A DNA stretch of 64,000 bases from an uncultured Verrucomicrobiota bacterium (GCA_903826865.1 CAIKGD010000040.1:46607-110606); one strand, 5' to 3'; positions 32,853 through 41,006 are shown, counted from the stretch's first letter. Made by a program: numbers and translations. Notes: generated by a model not told the origin, from the letters alone.

Positions 32853-33593
32853 TTAAACTGTGCGGAGCGTCTCGACTGCGGTTTTGCGGACGTGCGGCGG
32901 CAGGTCGAACTGCCAGGTGACGAATTTCTCCATCACGCGCTCAATCTGTGCGAAGTGCGCCGGATTGACGCGGGCGGTCAGCACCGCTGCAGGGGTTTCC
33001 GCCTGCTGCCACGCTTTGAGCAGCGCGACGGCTTCGGGCGCGAGCGGCGAAGCGGGAATCCGGTGTTCCCGTGCATAGCCCGGATCAATGACGCCGCCGT
33101 GCTCGGCCGAAAAGCGGTACACCTCGCGGGTCGTATCGTTCAGCTGTACCAGCTGCCCCTGGAATTCGGCAAATTTCAGATCAAACCAGACGAGAAAAGC
33201 GGGCTGGTGTCCGTACGATTCAGCGCAAGTAAGCATCTCTTCGAAAAACTCAAAGCGGCCCGGTTCGTGACCGTGACGTGGCGTGGTTTTGGCGAAGAGC
33301 GCGGAAATATAACCGGCGGCGGCGCAGGCGCGCCAGTCGGTGCGGAAGACGGTACGGGCGTGAAGCATGGAACACTCTTTGGCGATATGGGTGCCGCGCT
33401 CGGTGCGGTCATAGAAAAGCAGTTCGCTGGTTGAAAAAAGGTCGTACTGTCCGCGGAAAAGACTGTTTTTGCGCTGGTCGCCTTTGATCGTCGTGGAGAG
33501 CTTTCCGTAATGCGCGGTCAGCCAGGTGACGATGCGCGAGGTGTTCGAGACCTCTGTCCAGTAGAGTGGAATAGCTGGCGTTTTAACGATCAT
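32853..33593 (-). CDS. recO: DNA repair protein RecO
   Basis: ATG 33593 gives 246 residues. The N-terminal OB-fold begins IVKTPAIPLYWTEVSNTSRIVTWLTAHYGKLSTTIKG, the standard RecO opening in which a switch to and from recombination-dependent repair is made by RecFOR. A helical C-terminal domain follows. The four-Cys zinc motif of some RecO proteins is absent. It is monocistronic and convergent with the glycan genes. Confidence 0.85.
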   Translation of the reverse strand: MIVKTPAIPLYWTEVSNTSRIVTWLTAHYGKLSTTIKGDQRKNSLFRGQYDLFSTSELLFYDRTERGTHIAKECSMLHARTVFRTDWRACAAAGYISALFAKTTPRHGHEPGRFEFFEEMLTCAESYGHQPAFLVWFDLKFAEFQGQLVQLNDTTREVYRFSAEHGGVIDPGYAREHRIPASPLAPEAVALLKAWQQAETPAAVLTARVNPAHFAQIERVMEKFVTWQFDLPPHVRKTAVETLRTV

Positions 33594-33706
33594 GGCGGAC
33601 TGACGATTCACTGACCGGACGCATCCTAGCCGCAACCCGTCCGGCCGCCAAGCTTCGGCTGGTATTTTTGGTGTACTTTTCCGGCGAATGATGTTTCCTT
33701 CTGCGC

Positions 33707-34738
33707 ATGTTACTGAACAAAACCATACGGCTGTTTCTCGACAGCATCGGACGGCGCGAGGAATACGAGTTTTACCTCAACAAATTCCAGTCGGCGGGCA
33801 CCGACTGCTTTGCCCTGCTGGTGCCGGATCTCGAAAGCCTTGAACAGGGCGCCGAAGCGCTCGCCTTTGATCTGCGGTTTCTTCTCCAGCTCGGGCTGAA
33901 ACCGGCCGTTGTGCTTTGCGGTGCCGACGCTGAAACCGAATGGAATCTCCTGAAAGACAATCCGCTTTTCGAGCGCACCGTCTTTCCGAAGCTTGGGCGG
34001 CGGAAAGCCGGCATCCCGGTTTTCGTCGAAGAAAAATTCCAGTGTCTGGAAAGCCTGCTGCAGAAAGTTCCGGCCATTGGCCGACGGGTTCATTTTATCC
34101 GCGCCGGCGGCGGACTGAGCGCGGAATACTATTACGTCCAGAAACCATCGGTTGAGCTTCAGCCCGAAGACCGGGCGCTGGTGGAAGCTGCCGCCGCGCT
34201 GCTCACCGCGCGGCCCGGCACTCATATTTCCGTTACCTCGCCGATCAACCTGCTGGAAGAAATTTTTACGGTTAAAGGCGCAGGGACGGTATTCCGGCGC
34301 GGCTCAACCATTCTTTCCGGCCGGGCACCGGATTCAGACCGGCTGCTGGCGCTGCTGGAAGAAAGTTTCGGCAAAAAACCGAAGGCGGACGTTCTGGCGA
34401 AGGTCACACAGCTTTATTTTGAGGAAAACTACCGCGGCGCTGCGTTGCTGGAAGATCATCCTGAAGGACTCTACCTTTCTAAATTCGCCGTCGGTTCTGA
34501 AGCGCGCGGTGAAGGGCTGGCGCAGGAACTTTGGGATGAAGTCTGCAAAAACCATCCGGCGTTTTTCTGGCGGTCGCGCAAAGGCAATCCGATCAACCAG
34601 TGGTACGACCGGCAGGCCGACGGACGGCACACGGCGGGCGATTGGCTCATCTTCTGGCGCGGCATGGATGCCGCCGCCATTCCCGGTCTGATTACCTTCT
34701 GCCTGTCCCGCCCGGCGGACTTTGTGGCCGTACCGTAG
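33707..34738 (+). CDS. N-acetylglutamate synthase-like protein (amino acid kinase plus NAT domain)
   Basis: The 343-residue protein has a degenerate amino-acid-kinase-like N-terminal part (about 1-215) and a C-terminal NAT domain with LYLSKFAVGSEARGEGLAQELW, FFWRSRKGNPINQWYDRQADG and DWLIFW. This C-terminal sequence is the NAT type of vertebrate and fungal N-acetylglutamate synthases, not the GNAT of E. coli ArgA. It would acetylate glutamate in the first step of arginine synthesis, or regulate it. ATG 33707 is chosen; two ATGs 16-19 bases upstream are in another frame. No ribosome binding site is obvious. Confidence 0.78.
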   Translation: MLLNKTIRLFLDSIGRREEYEFYLNKFQSAGTDCFALLVPDLESLEQGAEALAFDLRFLLQLGLKPAVVLCGADAETEWNLLKDNPLFERTVFPKLGRRKAGIPVFVEEKFQCLESLLQKVPAIGRRVHFIRAGGGLSAEYYYVQKPSVELQPEDRALVEAAAALLTARPGTHISVTSPINLLEEIFTVKGAGTVFRRGSTILSGRAPDSDRLLALLEESFGKKPKADVLAKVTQLYFEENYRGAALLEDHPEGLYLSKFAVGSEARGEGLAQELWDEVCKNHPAFFWRSRKGNPINQWYDRQADGRHTAGDWLIFWRGMDAAAIPGLITFCLSRPADFVAVP

Positions 34739-34806
34739 TTTGGTGGTGGTGCGGGCGCTTCCGCCGCCGCTCTGCTAAGGCGGGACAGGCCGCGCACGCT
34801 TACTTT

Positions 34807-34827
34807 AACGTGCCGGGACGGCACGTT
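34807..34827. repeat. GC-rich hairpin repeat
   Basis: Arms AACGTGCCG and CGGCACGTT pair perfectly around GGA and are followed by TCCACCT. Two near-copies with CGCG in the arms occur at 36079 and 36169. The unit lies in the 150-base gap before the HAD gene. Confidence 0.85.
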
Positions 34828-34850
34828 CCACCTCATAAACACATTGCGGA

Positions 34851-34879
34851 TTGCCGGAGCTGCCGGATGCCGTTACATT
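34851..34879 (+). promoter_or_regulatory. Promoter with -10 box close to start codon (HAD gene)
   Basis: TTGCCG (34851) and TACATT (34874) are 17 bases apart. The start codon follows 11 bases after the -10 box, and no Shine-Dalgarno sequence is present. The transcript would have almost no leader. Confidence 0.55.
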
Positions 34880-34890
34880 CTCCGGCTTCT

Positions 34891-35496
34891 ATGAATAAAA
34901 AATATTTCATCTTCGACATCGGCAACGTGCTGGTGAATTTCGACTTTCAGGTACTGCTCCGGCAGATCGCCGCCGACTCCGGCACGCCGGTCGAGCAGCC
35001 GACCGCCCGCGACCTCGAAATGCATCACGCCGTCGAAGAGGGCGTCATCAGCGACCAGGCGTTTGTGGACTATCTGAACGAAGCCAAAGGGCTTTGCTGG
35101 AAGGTTGATGATCTGATCGGCATCTGGCGGAAAATGTTTACCGTCAACGAAACCGGCTACGGAATGTTCCGCGAAGCCATTGCGCACGGCCTGCCGGTCT
35201 ATACGCTCAGCAACATCGCCGAGCACCATATCGAAGCCATTGAGCGCAACTGGCCCGGATTTTTCAACGGCGCAACCGGACTCTTTCTTTCCTATCAGGT
35301 CGGTGTCCGCAAGCCGAACGTCGAAATCTATCGCCACATGCTGGATGATCTCGGCGCCAAAGGGGAGCAATGTCTGTTCATTGACGACCTCGCCCGCAAC
35401 GTCGAAGCCGCCCGCGCCGCCGGTATTCATGCACTCCAGTTCATTCCCGAAAACCACGCCGCCATCCGCGACGAGGTGCTGAAGTTTTTTGGGTAG
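34891..35496 (+). CDS. HAD-IA family hydrolase (YihX-like)
   Basis: The start is ATG 34891, giving 201 residues. Motif I is FIFDIGNVLVNFD; note that the second Asp of DxD is replaced by Asn (DIGN), as in the YihX/epoxide hydrolase N-terminal subfamily. A helical cap follows, then YTLSNIAEHH (motif II Ser), KPNVEIY (motif III Lys) and CLFIDDLARNVEAA (motif IV). YihX acts on alpha-D-glucose-1-phosphate; the substrate here is not known. The initiation region lacks a ribosome binding site. Confidence 0.85.
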   Translation: MNKKYFIFDIGNVLVNFDFQVLLRQIAADSGTPVEQPTARDLEMHHAVEEGVISDQAFVDYLNEAKGLCWKVDDLIGIWRKMFTVNETGYGMFREAIAHGLPVYTLSNIAEHHIEAIERNWPGFFNGATGLFLSYQVGVRKPNVEIYRHMLDDLGAKGEQCLFIDDLARNVEAARAAGIHALQFIPENHAAIRDEVLKFFG

Positions 35497-35518
35497 AGTG
35501 AAAGCGGCGGTTCGGATT

Positions 35519-35899
35519 TTATTTTAGTTTGTCCAGTATTGCTTCTCTGAATTTTTCTTGATCCAAAACCTTGATGCCAGTCGCTGCATTTCCATTGATG
35601 TATGCAACGTTAGGACGAAAGCCTGTCATGGAAAATTCGCCATTTGGAACAATGCTGTGGTCGACAAAAATACTGAACTCTTTGCTAGTTGCATCTATAA
35701 CATCAAATATCCGCGAACCACCATCGTTTAACACTTTCATGACCACACGACCTTGCTCATCGGTGGCTTGGTGAACAGGAAGATGAATGCAAATCTCTCC
35801 CTGAGTGAAGATCCCGTCCTCTTGGGTCTGCCTGTCTTTCACATTCCCACATGATGAGACCAGAAACATCAGAGTCAGAGTTGCTGTTAGTTTGTTCAT
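35519..35899 (-). CDS. Small lipoprotein, not recognised
   Basis: The 126-residue protein begins MNKLTATLTLMFLVSSCGN, a lipoprotein signal with the acylated Cys at about 17. The rest (about 18-126) is hydrophilic with no family I recognise. Base composition is visibly more AT-rich than in the HAD and ABC-F neighbours, which is consistent with recent arrival. It faces into the repeat-rich gap at 35990-36310. Confidence 0.6.
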   Translation of the reverse strand: MNKLTATLTLMFLVSSCGNVKDRQTQEDGIFTQGEICIHLPVHQATDEQGRVVMKVLNDGGSRIFDVIDATSKEFSIFVDHSIVPNGEFSMTGFRPNVAYINGNAATGIKVLDQEKFREAILDKLK

Positions 35900-35989
35900 A
35901 TATGCCTACTCCGAACGTTAAACATGAGCCGACTTGGGACACAAACTCTAGCACTCCTTGTTTTACTTTTGGTGATAGCCGAGTCGACA

Positions 35990-36310
35990 TGGCCGCCGGA
36001 ACGGGACGCAGTGTAGCAGGCTTCCGAACCTTGGAAAGATTTTTCCTGTAAGGCGGATGCCGACCGCCGGGCGGCATCAAACGCGCCGGGACGGCGCGTT
36101 TCCCCTGCTGGAGGGTTTCGCTCCGTCGAAACCGTTTTGGCGGCGACGGAGCGCCGCCCTCCATTTGCAACGCGCCGGGACGGCGCGTTCCACCTGATGC
36201 GGTTGCAAGGCCGCCAAGATGGCGGCGGTACGTACCGCAGGCATCCCTGCCTGCCTTGTCTTTTTTCCCGCTGCACTATTCGCGTTCATTTGCGTCCATT
36301 GGCGGTTTAG
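35990..36310. repeat. Mosaic of short repeats between lipoprotein and ABC-F genes
   Basis: No gene is supported here. Contents in order: CTTCC-GAACCTT-GGAAAG palindrome (36021-36037); 23-base hairpin with arms AAACGCGCCG/CGGCGCGTTT (36079-36101); a segment with GTTTCGCTCCGTCGAAAC and CGGCGACGGAGCGCCG; a second hairpin AACGCGCCG/CGGCGCGTT (36169-36189); CCGCCAAGATGGCGGCGG (36211-36228); and a tract containing CGTTCATTTGCGTCCATTGG (36281-36300). Confidence 0.75.
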
Positions 36311-36311
36311 G

Positions 36312-36340
36312 TTTCCAAACATTGGAGGAACCGCTACATT
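36312..36340 (+). promoter_or_regulatory. Promoter with -10 box close to start codon (ABC-F gene)
   Basis: TTTCCA (36312) and TACATT (36335) are 17 bases apart; CCCCGGCTTC then leads to ATG 36351. The HAD promoter region ends almost identically (TACATT, CTCCGGCTTCT, ATG). The -35 box lies in a TTTCC-AAACATT-GGA palindrome. No ribosome binding site is present. Confidence 0.55.
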
Positions 36341-36350
36341 CCCCGGCTTC

Positions 36351-38273
36351 ATGATAGATTTTATCCAAGTCAGTAAACGGTTCGGCACGCAGGAGGTGCT
36401 GGACAAGGTGTCGTTCCGCATTAACGCGGGCGAGCACGCCGGTGTGGTCGGCCCGAACGGCGCCGGCAAAAGTACGATTTTCGGTCTGCTGACCGGCGAG
36501 CAGTCGGCGGACAGCGGCGATATTACGCTGCCGAAAAACGTGCGCATCGGCCATTTGCACCAGCAGCTTCACGCCCACGCGCAGGACGGCTCGCTGCTGG
36601 ATTATTCCTGCAACGCCATTGCCGAACTCAAGCCGATGGTGGCGGAGATTCATCAGATTGAGCACGACCTGCAAACGGCGTCCGGCGAAGATCAGGCGCG
36701 CCTGCTTCACCGGCTCGGCGACTTGCAGCACGAGTTTGAGCATCTGGGCGGCTACGATCTGAAGGCGCGCGCCGAAGCCGCGCTGAGCGGGCTCGGGTTT
36801 AAGGAAAGCGAGTTCGCCAATCCGTTCCGCTCGTTCAGCGGCGGCTGGCAGATGCGCGCCGAGCTGGTGCGTACGCTGATTGCGCGGCCCGATATTCTGC
36901 TGCTCGACGAACCGTCCAACTATCTCGACCTGCCCGCCGTCGAATGGCTTCAGCGCTTTCTGCGCGGATTCGAAGGTACGATGCTGTTGATTTCGCATGA
37001 CCGCTATCTGCTCGAAACGCTCACCGACCGGACGCTCGAAATCCGCGGCGGGGCGGTGACCAAATATTCCGGCGGCTACAGCTATTACATCCGGGAGCGT
37101 GAACAGCGCCACATGCAGCAGGAAGCGGCTTACCGCAACTACGTGGAGCAGAAAGAGCATCTCGAAAGTTTCATCAACCGCTTCCGTGCGCAGGCGACCA
37201 AAGCGGCGCAGGTGCAGAGCCGCATCAAAATGCTCGAAAAAATCGAAGCGGTAAAAGCGCCCGCCGCGCCGCCCAATTTTTCAAAACTCCGGATTCCGCC
37301 GCCGCCGCACTGCGGCGCGCATATTATGTCGGTCAAAGACCTGAATTTTTCCTACGACGGCCGGCGCTGGATTCTGCGCGACGTGAATCTGGAGATCGGC
37401 CACGGACAGAAAATCGGGCTGGTCGGGTTTAACGGGATGGGTAAAACCACGCTGCTGCGCCTGCTGGCCGGTGTACTGACGCCGCAGTCGGGAACGCGGC
37501 AGACCGGACATAAAGTGGTGCTGGGCTACCAGTCGCAGGACTTCGCCGAAACCATGCCGCCCGATCAGTCGCTGCTGACGATTGTCCGCAACGCCAACCC
37601 CTCCGTGCCGGAGCGCGATGTGCGCGGACTGCTCGGTTCATTCGGTTTCGGCGGCGACGCGGTGAATAAACCTTCTAATGTGCTGAGCGGCGGCGAAAAA
37701 ATCCGCCTCGCCTTTGCGCGCATTTTTATCAATCCGCCGAACTTCCTGCTGCTCGACGAGCCGACCACCAACCTCGACATCCACGGACGCGAAGCGCTCG
37801 AAAAGGCGATCCGCGAATACAAGGGCACCGTCTGTTTCGTCAGCCATGACGTCGCTTTCGTGCGCGGCGCGGCGGACCGCATCATTTCGGTCGCCGACGG
37901 TTCCGTTACCGGCTATCCGGGCGGATACGACTACTATCTGGAGAAGACAGCGAAACCTGAAACCGGAAATTTTAGACCTGAAATTGGAAAGCAGGAGCCT
38001 TCAAAAACAGAAGATACTAAAGCCCAAAGCCTGACGCCTAAAGCCGCACGCGCCCAGCGCGCGCAAGAGCGTGAAGCGCAGAAGGGGCTGAAGAAGATGG
38101 AGGCGGAGATGGAAAAGCTGCACGGCGAACAGCGCGCTTTGTACGATCAGCTTGCCGGCGGAAACCCCGATCTCGACTACAGCGCGCTTAACATCCGGCT
38201 CGCCGAGGTCACCAAAAGACTGAACACACTCGAAGCCCGCTGGCTGGAGGAAGCCGACCGGCTTGGGACGTAA
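36351..38273 (+). CDS. ABC-F family ATPase (Uup-like)
   Basis: The 640-residue protein has two nucleotide-binding domains: Walker A GPNGAGKST (about 37-45) with signature FSGGWQMRAEL, and GFNGMGKTT (about 361-369) with LSGGEKIRLAFARI. Each has an LLLDEP Walker B, and a linker of about 80 residues separates them. A C-terminal coiled coil (about 580-640) is Uup-like. ABC-F proteins act on ribosomes or nucleic acids, not as transporters. The tether between the second domain and the coiled coil (about 535-565) is encoded by a 7-base-periodic element. Assignment to Uup rather than another ABC-F branch is tentative. Confidence 0.88.
   Translation: MIDFIQVSKRFGTQEVLDKVSFRINAGEHAGVVGPNGAGKSTIFGLLTGEQSADSGDITLPKNVRIGHLHQQLHAHAQDGSLLDYSCNAIAELKPMVAEIHQIEHDLQTASGEDQARLLHRLGDLQHEFEHLGGYDLKARAEAALSGLGFKESEFANPFRSFSGGWQMRAELVRTLIARPDILLLDEPSNYLDLPAVEWLQRFLRGFEGTMLLISHDRYLLETLTDRTLEIRGGAVTKYSGGYSYYIREREQRHMQQEAAYRNYVEQKEHLESFINRFRAQATKAAQVQSRIKMLEKIEAVKAPAAPPNFSKLRIPPPPHCGAHIMSVKDLNFSYDGRRWILRDVNLEIGHGQKIGLVGFNGMGKTTLLRLLAGVLTPQSGTRQTGHKVVLGYQSQDFAETMPPDQSLLTIVRNANPSVPERDVRGLLGSFGFGGDAVNKPSNVLSGGEKIRLAFARIFINPPNFLLLDEPTTNLDIHGREALEKAIREYKGTVCFVSHDVAFVRGAADRIISVADGSVTGYPGGYDYYLEKTAKPETGNFRPEIGKQEPSKTEDTKAQSLTPKAARAQRAQEREAQKGLKKMEAEMEKLHGEQRALYDQLAGGNPDLDYSALNIRLAEVTKRLNTLEARWLEEADRLGT
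37953..38043. repeat. Heptanucleotide-periodic element inside ABC-F gene
   Basis: Thirteen 7-base units are visible: aaacctg, aaaccgg, aaatttt, agacctg, aaattgg, aaagcag, gagcctt, caaaaac, agaagat, actaaag, cccaaag, cctgacg, cctaaag. The left units begin with A runs and the right ones end in AAAG, as if two oppositely oriented halves meet. It codes for a Lys/Glu/Pro-rich tether. Confidence 0.75.
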
Positions 38274-38293
38274 AATTTTTCTTTTCCCGGCGC

Positions 38294-38326
38294 GCAGAAT
38301 TTTTATTCTCTGCGGCAGAATTTTTA
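38294..38326 (+). promoter_or_regulatory. Direct repeat upstream of htpG
   Basis: GCAGAATTTTTA occurs at 38294 and again at 38315, exactly 21 bases apart (two helical turns). The first copy also forms an imperfect hairpin with ATTCTCTGCG. A regulator or stress sigma factor site is possible; no CIRCE element is present. Confidence 0.4.
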
Positions 38327-38342
38327 ACAGGAGGAGTTTCCG

Positions 38343-40172
38343 ATGTCTGAAAAAACGATGGAGTTTAAAACCGAGCTGTCACAACTGCTGCACCTGATCA
38401 CCCATTCGCTTTACTCGCACCGCGAGGTGTTTCTGCGCGAGCTGATCAGCAACGCCTGCGACGCGATTGATAAGATCCGTTTCGAGGCGCTGACCGATGC
38501 CGCGCTGCTCGACGGCGATAACGACTGGAAGATCACGCTGGCCGCGGACAAAGAGGCGAAAACGCTGACGGTGTCCGATAACGGTATCGGCATGAACGAG
38601 GAGGTGATTGTCCGCAATCTCGGCACGATTGCCCATTCCGGCACGAAGGCGTTTCTGGCGAAGCTTCAGGAGTCCGGCGCGAAGGACAACCCGGAGCTGA
38701 TCGGCCGGTTCGGCGTCGGGTTCTATTCCTCGTTCATGGTGGCGGATAAGGTGACGGTTGAATCGCGCATGCACGGTGCACCGGCGGTCCGCTGGGTTTC
38801 CGAAGGCACCGGCTCGTTCACGGTTTCAGAGGGAACCCGCGAGACCCGCGGCACCTCGGTGACGCTGCACCTGAAGGAGGATGCGGCGGAGTATCTTGAG
38901 GAATACCGGCTCCGTTCGCTGGTTAAAAAATTCTCTGATTTTGTCGAGCATCCGGTTGTCATGGGCGAAGAGACGCTCAACACCCGCAAGGCGATCTGGC
39001 TGCGCGGCAAGAGCGATATCACCGCCGAAGAGTACAACGAGTTTTACAAACACATTTCGCACGACTTCAACGATCCGGCGGAAGTGATTCACTACAATGC
39101 GGAAGGGGCGATTGAGTTTAAGGCGCTGCTCTTTATTCCGGAGAAGAAGCCGTTCGACATGATGATGAGCAATGAACCTAAAGCGCACCTGAATCTTTAT
39201 GTTCAGCGCGTATTCATCAGCAACGAGTTTGAAAATCTGCTGCCGGCCTACCTGCGCTTCGTCAAAGGCGTGGTGGATGCCGCCGATCTGCCGCTGAACG
39301 TCTCGCGTGAAATTCTGCAGGAGAATCCGCAGCTCGATAAAATCCGCCGGAACCTGACCGGACGGATTCTAAAGACGCTCGGCGATATGAAGCTTCAGAG
39401 CTATGACAAATATCTGGCGTTCTACAGGGAACTCGGGCCGATGCTGAAGGAAGGGTTGCAGACCGATTTCGAAAACCGCGAGAAGATTGCCGATCTGCTG
39501 CTGTTTGAATCGTCCGCCGCGGAAGCGGGTAAAGTCCGCTCGCTGGCCGACTATGTCGAAAGCCTGAAAGAAGGGCAGAACGAGATTATCTACCTGGCCG
39601 CCGAACACCGTGCCGTTGCCGAAAAGTCGCCGTTTCTGGAAGGATTCAAGGCGGACGGCAAAGAAGTGCTGTTCATGCTTGATCCGATTGATGAGTTTGT
39701 TCTGCCTCAGCTCGGCGAATACAAAGGCAAAAAGTTCAAGGCCGCCAACAAAGGCGACCTGGGCGACAGCGAAAAACTGAAAGACGAAAAGAAAAAGTTC
39801 GAAGGGTTCATCGGCTTCATTAAAGAAAAGCTCAAAGGTGTCAGCGAAGTGCGGCTTTCCACCCGCCTGAAGGAAAGTCCGGCCTGTCTCGTCGGCGACG
39901 AATACAGCATGAGTCCGCACATCGAGGCGATGATGCGCCGTATGGGTCAGCCGGTTCCGGAAATGGAGCGTGTGCTGGAGCTGAATCCGTCGCATCCAGT
40001 GGTGGCGGCGGTGCAGTCCATGTACGAGGCGGACAAAGAAAATCCGAAGCTGGGCGAAAGCGTCGAGCTGTTGCGCGACCTCGCGCATGTTGCCGAAGGC
40101 TCGAAGGTGGATGATCCGTCCGCTTTTGCCTCCCGGATTGCCGGTCTGATGGCCCGCGATCTCGGCGCTTAG
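38343..40172 (+). CDS. htpG: Chaperone HtpG (Hsp90)
   Basis: The 609-residue protein has the GHKL ATPase signatures LRELISNACDAIDKIRF, VSDNGIGMNEEV, GTIAHSGTKAF and IGRFGVGFYSSFMVADKV, then the middle domain with NVSREILQENPQLDKIRRN (catalytic Arg) and a C-terminal dimer domain. The length is normal. AGGAGGAG lies upstream of the ATG. It is monocistronic, probably stress-induced, with paired direct repeats at 38294-38326. A TTTCC-AGTCGTT-GGATA palindrome overlaps the stop codon. Confidence 0.96.
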   Translation: MSEKTMEFKTELSQLLHLITHSLYSHREVFLRELISNACDAIDKIRFEALTDAALLDGDNDWKITLAADKEAKTLTVSDNGIGMNEEVIVRNLGTIAHSGTKAFLAKLQESGAKDNPELIGRFGVGFYSSFMVADKVTVESRMHGAPAVRWVSEGTGSFTVSEGTRETRGTSVTLHLKEDAAEYLEEYRLRSLVKKFSDFVEHPVVMGEETLNTRKAIWLRGKSDITAEEYNEFYKHISHDFNDPAEVIHYNAEGAIEFKALLFIPEKKPFDMMMSNEPKAHLNLYVQRVFISNEFENLLPAYLRFVKGVVDAADLPLNVSREILQENPQLDKIRRNLTGRILKTLGDMKLQSYDKYLAFYRELGPMLKEGLQTDFENREKIADLLLFESSAAEAGKVRSLADYVESLKEGQNEIIYLAAEHRAVAEKSPFLEGFKADGKEVLFMLDPIDEFVLPQLGEYKGKKFKAANKGDLGDSEKLKDEKKKFEGFIGFIKEKLKGVSEVRLSTRLKESPACLVGDEYSMSPHIEAMMRRMGQPVPEMERVLELNPSHPVVAAVQSMYEADKENPKLGESVELLRDLAHVAEGSKVDDPSAFASRIAGLMARDLGA

Positions 40173-40224
40173 TTTCCAGTCGTTGGATATAAAAACGCGG
40201 CGGACAAAGTTTTCCTGATCCGCT

Positions 40225-40602
40225 CTAAAGTGCGGCAATGGCGTCAATTTCGACCAGGACGTCTTTCGGGAGCCGGGCAATCTGCACGGTCGAACGGGCG
40301 GGTGCCGTTACGGTGAATGCTTCGGCATAGACAGCGTTCATGGCGGGGAAGTCGTTCATGTCTTTCAGGAAGACGGTGGTTTTTACGACGCTTCCAAAAT
40401 CCGCACCGCCGGCTTTCAGGACGGCTTTCAGGTTTTCCAGCACCTGCCGCGTCTGTGCTTCGATGCCGTCAGGAATCGTGCCCGTGGAAGGATTTAACGG
40501 AATCTGACCGGAGCAGTAAAGTGTGCCGCCAGCCTTGACAGCCTGGGAATAGGGGCCGACCGGATCGGGAGCGTTTGACGTGCGGATGATTTCTTTTTTC
40601 AT
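40225..40602 (-). CDS. ridA: RidA family enamine/imine deaminase
   Basis: The 125-residue protein carries all RidA hallmarks: [43 protein letters not shown] with the Arg/Lys face, and the C-terminal [23 protein letters not shown] with the substrate Arg. RidA trimers hydrolyse reactive 2-aminoacrylate and related enamines. The start ATG 40602 has AAGGAA upstream. It converges on htpG. Confidence 0.93.
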   Translation of the reverse strand: MKKEIIRTSNAPDPVGPYSQAVKAGGTLYCSGQIPLNPSTGTIPDGIEAQTRQVLENLKAVLKAGGADFGSVVKTTVFLKDMNDFPAMNAVYAEAFTVTAPARSTVQIARLPKDVLVEIDAIAAL

Positions 40603-40674
40603 GCGTTCCTTTTACTGCGCTTTATGCGGTTCGTCGAGCTGTTTGCAAAACCCTGACTATTCCGATTTCTTTTG

Positions 40675-40703
40675 TTGACGTATACCGGTTGGGGGTATAT
40701 CAA
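40675..40703 (+). promoter_or_regulatory. csoR promoter with internal CsoR-type operator
   Basis: TTGACG (-35, 40675) and TATCAA (-10, 40698) are 17 bases apart. The spacer holds TATACC-GGTTG-GGGGTATA, a G-tract dyad like the sites bound by CsoR-type copper sensors. The repressor would block RNA polymerase directly. Confidence 0.6.
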
Positions 40704-40709
40704 GAAGGT

Positions 40710-40994
40710 ATGAAAAAGACGGAAAAGGTCACTACGCACGAGGAAACACTCAATCGTCTCGCGCGCATTGCCGGACAGGTGAAAGGCGTCCGGAAGATGG
40801 TCGAGGAGAAGAAATACTGCATCGATATTGTCACCCAGATTCAAGCTGTCCGATCCGCTCTGCGCTCAGTTGAAATGCAGATTCTCAAGAAACATATGCA
40901 TCATTGCGTCAATGAATCTTTCACGTCCGGTTCCCAGAAAGAGGCGGACGAAAAGATGGACGAACTGCTGCGCGTGATGAAAAAACAATACTGA
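40710..40994 (+). CDS. csoR: CsoR/FrmR/RcnR-family metal-sensing repressor
   Basis: ATG 40710, with AGAAGG upstream, gives 94 residues of the all-helical DUF156 family: NRLARIAGQVKGVRKMVEEKKYCIDIVTQIQAVRSALRSVEMQIL and the HMHHCV segment. The Cys at about 36 and the H-x-x-C in HHCV match the copper ligands of CsoR (Cys, His, Cys). A copper response is therefore favoured, although formaldehyde (FrmR) or nickel sensors share the fold. It likely represses its own operon through the site at 40681-40700. Confidence 0.88.
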   Translation: MKKTEKVTTHEETLNRLARIAGQVKGVRKMVEEKKYCIDIVTQIQAVRSALRSVEMQILKKHMHHCVNESFTSGSQKEADEKMDELLRVMKKQY

Positions 40995-41006
40995 AAAGGA
41001 GGAATC

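Noticed and set aside
35990..36310. Possible CRISPR array
   Set aside because: Repeats are self-complementary, unevenly spaced and too few, with no spacer pattern or cas genes.
35757..36547. Overlapping minus-strand frames in the repeat-rich gap before the ABC-F gene
   Set aside because: Their translations are Arg/Pro-rich read-outs of GC-rich hairpin repeats with no domain; they are best treated as repeat sequence.
36351..38273. ABC-F gene as an ABC transporter component
   Set aside because: Two fused nucleotide-binding domains with the ABC-F linker and C-terminal coiled coil, without any membrane partner gene, fit a ribosome-associated ATPase.
40675..40703. TTGACG with downstream G-tract as a riboswitch
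   Set aside because: The symmetry and the adjacent csoR gene are explained better by a DNA operator, and the leader is too short for an aptamer.
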